64,000 nt of DNA from G051903925 sp051903925. GTDB taxonomy: Bacteria; Pseudomonadota; Alphaproteobacteria; Zavarziniales; Zavarziniaceae. The notes beneath the pieces were generated by a model. The model made no database searches and was not told the origin of the DNA. It worked only from the letters and a program-made list of their open reading frames with translations. Shown here piece by piece: positions 58,863-64,000 of the stretch. Each line of letters begins with the position of its first letter. Position 1 is the first letter of the stretch. The DNA lies in the NCBI RefSeq assembly GCF_051903925.1, contig NZ_CP173678.1:3100001-3164000 (forward strand), given 5' to 3'. Made by a program: the position numbers and the translations under genes.

Positions 58863-60542
58863 ATGACGGCGCGCGACACGACACCAGGGGACCCGGCCCC
58901 CAGCTTTTCCGACCTGTTCACCCCAAAGCTGGTCACCGTCCTGCGAGAGGGTTATGGCCTGGGCGACCTGCGGGCGGATGCAGTCGCCGGCCTGACCGTG
59001 GCGATCGTGGCGCTGCCCCTGTCCATGGCGATCGCCATTGCCAGCGGCGTGACGCCGGACCGCGGCCTGTATACCGCCATTGTCGGCGGCTTCCTCGTCT
59101 CCGCACTGGGCGGCAGCCGGTTCCAGATCGGCGGCCCGGCCGGCGCGTTCATCGTGCTGGTGGCCCTGACGGTCGAGCGCCACGGCGTGGACGGCCTGGT
59201 CCTGGCCACGTTGCTGAGCGGCGTCATCCTGATGGCGGTCGGCCTGCTGCGGCTCGGCTCGTTCGTGAAGTACATCCCCTATCCGGTCACGGTGGGCTTC
59301 ACGGCCGGCATTGCCGTCATCATCTTCGCCAGCCAGCTCAAGGACCTGCTGGGCCTGGACCTGGCGGGGAAGGAGCCGGGCCCCATCGTGCCCAAGGTGG
59401 AGGCCCTGGCCGCGGCCCTGCCCAGCCTGAACCTGGCGGCAGTCGGCATTGCCGCCATCGCCATCGGTGTGATCCTGACCCTGCGCCAGCTCAGGCCGCA
59501 CTGGCCCAACCTGCTGGTGGCGGTGGTGCTTGCCTCGGCCCTGGCCTGGGCGTTCGGCCTGCCGGTGGAGACGATCGGCACGCGCTTCGGTGGCATCCCC
59601 GACACGCTGCCGGCGCCGCACCTGCCCGACCTGGATTGGGCCAAGGTCGTGGCTGTGCTGCCCGATGCCGCCAGCTTTGCGCTTCTGGGCGGGATCGAGA
59701 GCCTGCTGTCTGCTGTCGTCGCCGATTCGATGAGCGGCCGGCGGCATCGCTCGAACTGCGAACTGGTGGCGCAAGGGATCGCCAATATCGGCTCTGCCCT
59801 GTTCGGCGGCATCTGCGTCACCGGGACCATCGCCCGCACCGCGACCAACGTCCGCACCGGCGCCCGCGGACCCATTGCCGGCATGCTCCACGCGGCCTTC
59901 CTGTTGGCCTTCATGCTGGTGGCCGCACCGCTGGCCAGCTACATCCCGCTTTCGGCCCTGGCGGCGGTGCTGGCGGTCGTCGCCTTCAACATGGCCGAGC
60001 GGCACCAGATCGCGATCCTGCTGCGAACCTCCCGCGGGGATGCGGTCGTGCTGGTGGCGACGCTGCTCGTTACCGTATTCCGCGACCTGATCGAAGGAAT
60101 CGTCGTCGGCTTCAGCCTGGGCGCCCTCCTGTTCATCCAGCGCATGGCGGGCGCGGCATCAGTCGAACAGGCCGACCGCGCGGATCTCCCGACCGATGGC
60201 AGCCGCACGCCCTATGACGCCCGTACGGCCGCGAAGCGCGATGTCGTGGTCAGCCGGATCAACGGCGCCTTCTTCTTCGGCTCGGCGGCCAGTGTCGCAA
60301 CGGCGCTGGAGCGGATTGGCGACCGGCCGCGGCACTTCGTGATCGACGTGGGCGGCGTTGCCCTGATCGACTCGACCGCCGCCGCCACGATCGAGGGCTT
60401 CGCGCGCAAGGCCGCACGCCGCGGCGCCCGCGTCACCATCGCCGCGGCCAGCACCTCCGTCCGGCAGATGCTGGAGGCGCATGGCGTCCACCCGCCGCTG
60501 GCCGCCTTCGCCCCGGACGTGGAGACAGCATTGGCGGGGTAG
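58863..60542 (+). CDS. SulP/SLC26 family anion transporter with STAS domain
   Basis: This 559-residue protein has a membrane domain of about 14 helices followed by a STAS domain (about 440-559, DVGGVALIDSTAAATIEGFA). AIVALPLSMAIAIASGVTPD and GGSRFQIGGPAGAFIVLVAL are the anion-binding TM1 and TM3 region. Substrates in the family include sulfate, bicarbonate and dicarboxylates, so the ion is unclear. The STAS segment may bind nucleotides and regulate transport. Convergent with the TPP enzyme gene. Confidence 0.9.
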   Translation: MTARDTTPGDPAPSFSDLFTPKLVTVLREGYGLGDLRADAVAGLTVAIVALPLSMAIAIASGVTPDRGLYTAIVGGFLVSALGGSRFQIGGPAGAFIVLVALTVERHGVDGLVLATLLSGVILMAVGLLRLGSFVKYIPYPVTVGFTAGIAVIIFASQLKDLLGLDLAGKEPGPIVPKVEALAAALPSLNLAAVGIAAIAIGVILTLRQLRPHWPNLLVAVVLASALAWAFGLPVETIGTRFGGIPDTLPAPHLPDLDWAKVVAVLPDAASFALLGGIESLLSAVVADSMSGRRHRSNCELVAQGIANIGSALFGGICVTGTIARTATNVRTGARGPIAGMLHAAFLLAFMLVAAPLASYIPLSALAAVLAVVAFNMAERHQIAILLRTSRGDAVVLVATLLVTVFRDLIEGIVVGFSLGALLFIQRMAGAASVEQADRADLPTDGSRTPYDARTAAKRDVVVSRINGAFFFGSAASVATALERIGDRPRHFVIDVGGVALIDSTAAATIEGFARKAARRGARVTIAAASTSVRQMLEAHGVHPPLAAFAPDVETALAG

Positions 60543-60610
60543 GGGTGGGGCTGCCGTTGCACCGGACGCGTCTCGAAGCATCATTCCCACAGGCTGGGTC
60601 GGGCCGCCCT

Positions 60611-62260
60611 TCAGATGGTCACCCCGATCTGGCCCAGGCGCTTGGTCAGGAGCGGGTTCTCGCGGTAGTCGATGGGGACGACGACCAGCGAGGGCCCCTT
60701 GTGCGCGACGGCCCGCTGCAGGGCCGCCTTCAGGTCGGTCGACTTGCGCACGTATTCGCCTTCCCAGCCAAAGGCTTTTGCCAGGGCCAGCCAATCGGGA
60801 TTGCCGAAGGAGAGGTCGGTGTGGGTGCCGAACTCGTTGTCCTGCTTCCAGGCGATCAGGCCATAGCCGCCGTCTTCCCACACCACCATCGTGATGTCGG
60901 CATTGAGGCGGCGGGCGGTCTCCATCTCCTGCACGTTCATCATGAAGTCGCCGTCTCCGGCCAGGCCCATGATCTTGCGATCCGGGTGCACCAGGTGCGC
61001 CGCGATCGCGCCGGGCAAGGGCAGGCCCATGGAGCAGAAGCCATTGGGAATCAGGCAGGTATTGGGCCGGTCGGCGGGGTAGTAGCGTGCCGTCCACATC
61101 TTGTGGGCCCCCACGCCGGACAGCAGGATGTCCCAAGGGCCCAGCACCTCGCGGATGTCCCACAACACCTTCTGCGGGCGGATCGCGCCCTCGGTGTCGT
61201 CGTCCTTGTGGGCGGCCATGTCCTCGATCATGCGGTTGCGCCATTTGCGCTGGCCGCTGAAGTCGTAGTCGGGCACGCCCTGCTTCTCGAAGCGCGCGCG
61301 CAGCATGCGCAGGGAATAGGCGATGTCGCCCACCACCTCGACCTCAGGATGGTAGTCGGCGTCGATCTCGGCGGGCAGGAAGTCGATGTCGATGACCTGC
61401 TTGGAGCGGGTGGGGTTCCACAGGCGCGGCGCGTATTCGACCAGGTCATAGCCAACCGTGATGACCAGGTCGGCCTCGTCGATGGCGTGGACGGCGTAGT
61501 CCTTCTGCTGCAGGCCCACCGTGAACAGGCAATAGTCGGCATCGCGGCCGACCGCGCCCTTGGCCATGAAGGTGTTGAGGACGCCGATGCCCGTTGCCTC
61601 GCACAGCAGGCGCAGCTGCTTGGTCGCACGCCTGCGGATGGCGCCGTTGCCGGCGATGATGATCGGCCGCTTGGCCGCCTTCAGCATCTCGAACGCGCTG
61701 TCCAGCACGCGCTCGCCGGCCAGTGGCCGGCGGAAGCGTCGCGGCTCCATGGGAACGGCCTCGGTATCGCGCTTGGCGATGTCCTCGGCCAGTTCGATCA
61801 GGACCGCACCCGGCTTTTCGGACCGGGCCAGGCGCACCGACTTGCGCACGATCTCCGGAATCGTGTCGGGATGGCGGATGTCGATCGCCCACTTGGTCAC
61901 CGGGCGGAACATCTCCACCACGTCCATGACCTGGTGCGATTCCTTGTGTTGCCGCTTGGTCGCCCCCTGGCCCGTGATGACCAGCAGGGGGCAGCGGTCC
62001 ATGTTGGCGTCGCCCACGCCCGTGATGAGGTTGGTGGCACCGGGCCCCAGCGTGCCCAGGCAGGCGGCGGGATTGCCAGTCAGGCGGCCATAGACCTCGG
62101 CCATGAAGGCCGCTCCCTGTTCGTGCCGGGTCAGCACGAAGCGGATCGGCGAGCCCCGCAGCGACATCATGAAGTCGGCATTCTCTTCGCCGGGGACGCC
62201 GAAAATGTGGGTGACGCCTTCCTTTTCCAGGCAGCGCACCAGCAGATCAGAGGCTTTCAT
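60611..62260 (-). CDS. Acetolactate synthase-like TPP enzyme
   Basis: This 549-residue thiamine-diphosphate enzyme has Glu47 in RHEQGAAFMAEVYGR as the cofactor-activating residue, GTLGPGATNLITGVGDANMD, and the Mg-TPP motif GDGDF (from residue 435). No small regulatory subunit gene (ilvN) is nearby, and the sequence resembles the catabolic acetolactate synthase (AlsS) branch rather than IlvB. Another oxalyl/benzoylformate-type role is possible. The surrounding genes (SulP, SDR) give no pathway. Confidence 0.85.
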   Translation of the reverse strand: MKASDLLVRCLEKEGVTHIFGVPGEENADFMMSLRGSPIRFVLTRHEQGAAFMAEVYGRLTGNPAACLGTLGPGATNLITGVGDANMDRCPLLVITGQGATKRQHKESHQVMDVVEMFRPVTKWAIDIRHPDTIPEIVRKSVRLARSEKPGAVLIELAEDIAKRDTEAVPMEPRRFRRPLAGERVLDSAFEMLKAAKRPIIIAGNGAIRRRATKQLRLLCEATGIGVLNTFMAKGAVGRDADYCLFTVGLQQKDYAVHAIDEADLVITVGYDLVEYAPRLWNPTRSKQVIDIDFLPAEIDADYHPEVEVVGDIAYSLRMLRARFEKQGVPDYDFSGQRKWRNRMIEDMAAHKDDDTEGAIRPQKVLWDIREVLGPWDILLSGVGAHKMWTARYYPADRPNTCLIPNGFCSMGLPLPGAIAAHLVHPDRKIMGLAGDGDFMMNVQEMETARRLNADITMVVWEDGGYGLIAWKQDNEFGTHTDLSFGNPDWLALAKAFGWEGEYVRKSTDLKAALQRAVAHKGPSLVVVPIDYRENPLLTKRLGQIGVTI

Positions 62261-62391
62261 CGTTCCTGCTCCTCCCAGTCAGGGGATCATGCGCTCCCGT
62301 TGCGCCCATGCCCAGGGATGGCCGTCACAGCTTGATGGCGGGCGGCCCACGCCATAGAAGTCGAAGCACAAGCGAAGGGAGGAACACGCTC

Positions 62392-63174
62392 ATGGATATC
62401 GCAAAGGCCTATGACTTCACGGGCAAGGTGGTCTGCATCACCGGGGGCAGCCGCGGCCTGGGCCATGCGATGGCGCTGGGCTTTGCCCAGGCGGGCGCCA
62501 GCCTGGCCATTGCCAGCCGCAAGGTCGAGAGCTGTCACGAGACGGTGGCCGAGATCAATGCGCTGGGGCGCCAGGGGTCGGCCCATGCCTGCCATGTCGC
62601 GAAGTGGGACGACTGCAATCGCCTGTTCGAGGAAGTGATCGCGCGCTGGGGCCGTTGCGACGTCCTCATCAACAATGCCGGCATGTCGCCCATCGCGTCG
62701 TCGTCGCTGGAGACGAGCGAGGACCTCTACGACAAGGTGCTGGGCGTCAACCTGAAGGGGCCGTTCCGCCTGTCCGCCCTGTTCGGCTCGCAGATGGTGA
62801 AGGATGGCGGCGGCGCCATCATCAACATCTCGTCCATCGCGTCGATCCGGCCGACCCCGGACACCGCCCCCTATGCTGCGGCGAAGTCCGGCCTGAACGT
62901 CATCACCACGGCCTTTGCGATGGAGTACGGGCCCAGTGTGCGGGTCAACGGAATCATGTGCGGCCCCTTCATCACGGACGTGAGCAAGGCCTGGGTCCAC
63001 ACCGACGAGTTCAAGCAGCGCGCGGCGACCTATCCGTCCGGTCGGGCCGGCAATGCCGACGAGGTCGTGGGTGCGGCCCTCTACTTCGCCAGCCCCATTG
63101 CCAGCAGCTACACGACCGGCGTCATGCTGCCGATCGAGGGCGGCTCCTCATTCCCCAAGACCGGCCGCGGCTGA
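62392..63174 (+). CDS. Short-chain dehydrogenase/reductase (SDR)
   Basis: This 260-residue classical SDR has the cofactor motif TGGSRGLGHAMAL (TGxxxGxG), NNAG at LINNAGM, catalytic Ser in INISSIASI and the YAAAK motif (Tyr-x3-Lys). ATG 62392 has AGGGAGG twelve bases before it; the upstream in-frame start lies in the spacer. Substrate unknown. Divergent from the TPP enzyme gene by 131 bases. Confidence 0.9.
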   Translation: MDIAKAYDFTGKVVCITGGSRGLGHAMALGFAQAGASLAIASRKVESCHETVAEINALGRQGSAHACHVAKWDDCNRLFEEVIARWGRCDVLINNAGMSPIASSSLETSEDLYDKVLGVNLKGPFRLSALFGSQMVKDGGGAIINISSIASIRPTPDTAPYAAAKSGLNVITTAFAMEYGPSVRVNGIMCGPFITDVSKAWVHTDEFKQRAATYPSGRAGNADEVVGAALYFASPIASSYTTGVMLPIEGGSSFPKTGRG

Positions 63175-63183
63175 CGCGGGCAA

Positions 63184-63215
63184 TTCCCCTCCCGCCGCAA
63201 GGCGGTGGGGGAGGG
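63184..63215. terminator. Hairpin between SDR and phosphatase genes
   Basis: CCGCC-GCAA-GGCGG with further G/C pairing outside (CCCCT against GGGGAGGG) forms a stem of about ten base pairs in the convergent gap. No T run is seen. Similar sequences are scattered in alphaproteobacterial genomes. Confidence 0.4.
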
Positions 63216-63230
63216 CTCAGGCCGTGCGGC

Positions 63231-64000
63231 TCAGGCCGTGCGGCGCAGGACCAGAACGGTCAGGTCGTCCGCCTGCTCCGCCTGGGCCGCAAAGGCATCG
63301 ACCGTCTGGACGACATGGGTGACGAGCGTGCTCGCGTCCTGGCCCGTGCAGGGGGCCAGCGCCTCCACCAGGCGATCCATGCCGAAATCCTCCATCGCGG
63401 CGTTGACGGCCTCCGTCACGCCGTCGGTGTAGAGGACGAGCGCGTCGTTGGGTTCGAGCAGGATCTCATCCGCGTCATAGTCGAGGTCGGGCATCATGCC
63501 CAGCGCCACGCCGCCGGTAAGGGGCAGGCGTTCCGGGCGGCCGCTGCGGCGGACCACGATGGGTGGATTGTGCCCGCCATTGGCATAGGCCAGGCGCCCG
63601 GTCTCCGGCTGATAGACGCCATAGAAGACGGTCACGAACATTTCGGCCGCGTTGTCGCGGGACAGGGCCTCGTTGCTCAGGCGCAGCGCGTCCGAGGGCT
63701 GGGCGCTGCGCTGGGCCAACTCGCGCAGGATGGTGCGGGCAACCGCCATGAACAGGGCGGCGGCAATGCCCTTGCCCGAAACGTCGGCGACGACGATGCC
63801 GATGGCCCCGCCCGGCAGCGCGAAGGTGTCGTAGAAGTCGCCCCCCACCTGCCGGGCGGGCCGCATCGTGCCGGCCAGCTCATAGCCCGGGCCGCTGGGC
63901 GGATCGGTCGGCAGGATCGACTGCTGGACCCGCGCCGCCATGGCCAGTTCCTGGCGCACGCGCGTCTCGAAGCGCTTCACCTCGGTGATGTCGGTGGTCA
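63231..64000 (-). CDS. SpoIIE/RsbU-type serine phosphatase with upstream sensor (partial)
   Basis: The C-terminal PP2C-like phosphatase domain is complete: AARVQQSILPTDPPSG, ARQVGGDFYDTFALPGG (metal Asp), VADVSGKGIAAALFMAV, LYTDGVTEAVN and DDLTVLVLRRT. The residues before it read TDITEVKRFETRV, the usual exit of a PAS domain, so the gene continues beyond 64000 and the start is missing. Such proteins reverse kinase action in partner-switch signalling. A 14-base tandem duplication lies at its stop codon. Confidence 0.88.
   Translation of the reverse strand, partial: TTDITEVKRFETRVRQELAMAARVQQSILPTDPPSGPGYELAGTMRPARQVGGDFYDTFALPGGAIGIVVADVSGKGIAAALFMAVARTILRELAQRSAQPSDALRLSNEALSRDNAAEMFVTVFYGVYQPETGRLAYANGGHNPPIVVRRSGRPERLPLTGGVALGMMPDLDYDADEILLEPNDALVLYTDGVTEAVNAAMEDFGMDRLVEALAPCTGQDASTLVTHVVQTVDAFAAQAEQADDLTVLVLRRTA

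Noticed and set aside
56958..60005. A single large protein joining the TTC38-like gene with upstream sequence
   Set aside because: The family-like part begins at ATG 58277 with a good ribosome site; the remainder is antisense to the XRE and SulP genes.
60566..60583. Partial match to the CTCGAAGGAT repeat (GCGTCTCGAAGCATC)
   Set aside because: Too short and degenerate to call a separate repeat copy; mentioned only with the element at 1508.
1..64000. CRISPR arrays, prophage, IS elements, riboswitches and rRNA
   Set aside because: No regularly spaced repeats, transposase or integrase genes, phage structural genes, conserved riboswitch cores (for example upstream of purM, leuA or sbp) or rRNA sequence were seen by reading; a Rfam and ISfinder search would settle weak cases.

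Overview
The window is G+C-rich, gene-dense bacterial chromosome. Gene content points to an alphaproteobacterium, most likely Rhodospirillales-like: an HdaA-type DnaA regulator, RpoH, purM/purN beside a DUF2066 gene, ppk/ppx, an Rrf2-controlled sulfate transporter, and PAS_5-type (PF07310-like) proteins. The genus cannot be fixed from the sequence. No phage, IS element, CRISPR array, rRNA or replication origin was seen. One tRNA gene (tRNA-Glu, CTC) is present. No gene-free stretch exceeds 300 bases; the longest (15758-16048) is the leuA leader.

Layout. 1-2.8 kb: two amidohydrolases with a MarR regulator, minus strand. 2.9-6.5 kb: sitABCD Mn/Fe importer behind a Fur/Mur-like box. 6.5-9.8 kb: marR-emrA-emrB efflux operon with a perfect palindromic operator. 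10.0-13.3 kb: a single-chain acyl-CoA carboxylase ending in a repeat-derived terminator. 13.4-16 kb: EamA exporter, a small lower-G+C orphan gene and two tandem PAS_5 paralogues. 16-20.8 kb: leuA, a lytic transglycosylase, and purM-purN, where purM appears to start at ATT. 20.9-29.5 kb: plus-strand block DUF2066, CDP-alcohol phosphatidyltransferase, PerM-type permease, hdaA, ppk, ppx and a secreted trypsin-like protease. 29.5-32.4 kb: GST, RNase D and a Rieske oxygenase. 32.7-38 kb: GntR and Rrf2 regulators, then sbp-cysT-cysW-cysA.

37.9-52.7 kb is an accessory catabolic region: CoA-transferase, thiolase, DUF2236 oxygenase with a divergent TetR, amidase, MFS carrier, TetR, LLM flavin monooxygenase, type I Baeyer-Villiger monooxygenase, and an operon of Old Yellow Enzyme plus two acyl-CoA dehydrogenases. 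Together these look able to open a cyclic or branched ketone and feed the product into beta-oxidation; the substrate is unknown. 52.9-58.8 kb returns to housekeeping: tRNA-Glu, threonine aldolase with a stand-alone JAMM protease, RluD-type pseudouridine synthase, rpoH, a TTC38-like repeat protein and an XRE regulator. 58.9-64 kb: SulP anion transporter, an acetolactate-synthase-like TPP enzyme, an SDR, and the C-terminal end of a PAS/SpoIIE-type phosphatase.

Regulatory DNA is a strong point of the window. Several clean inverted repeats sit at promoters next to plausible regulator genes, and two interspersed inverted-repeat families occupy intergenic gaps, one copy apparently serving as a Rho-independent terminator.
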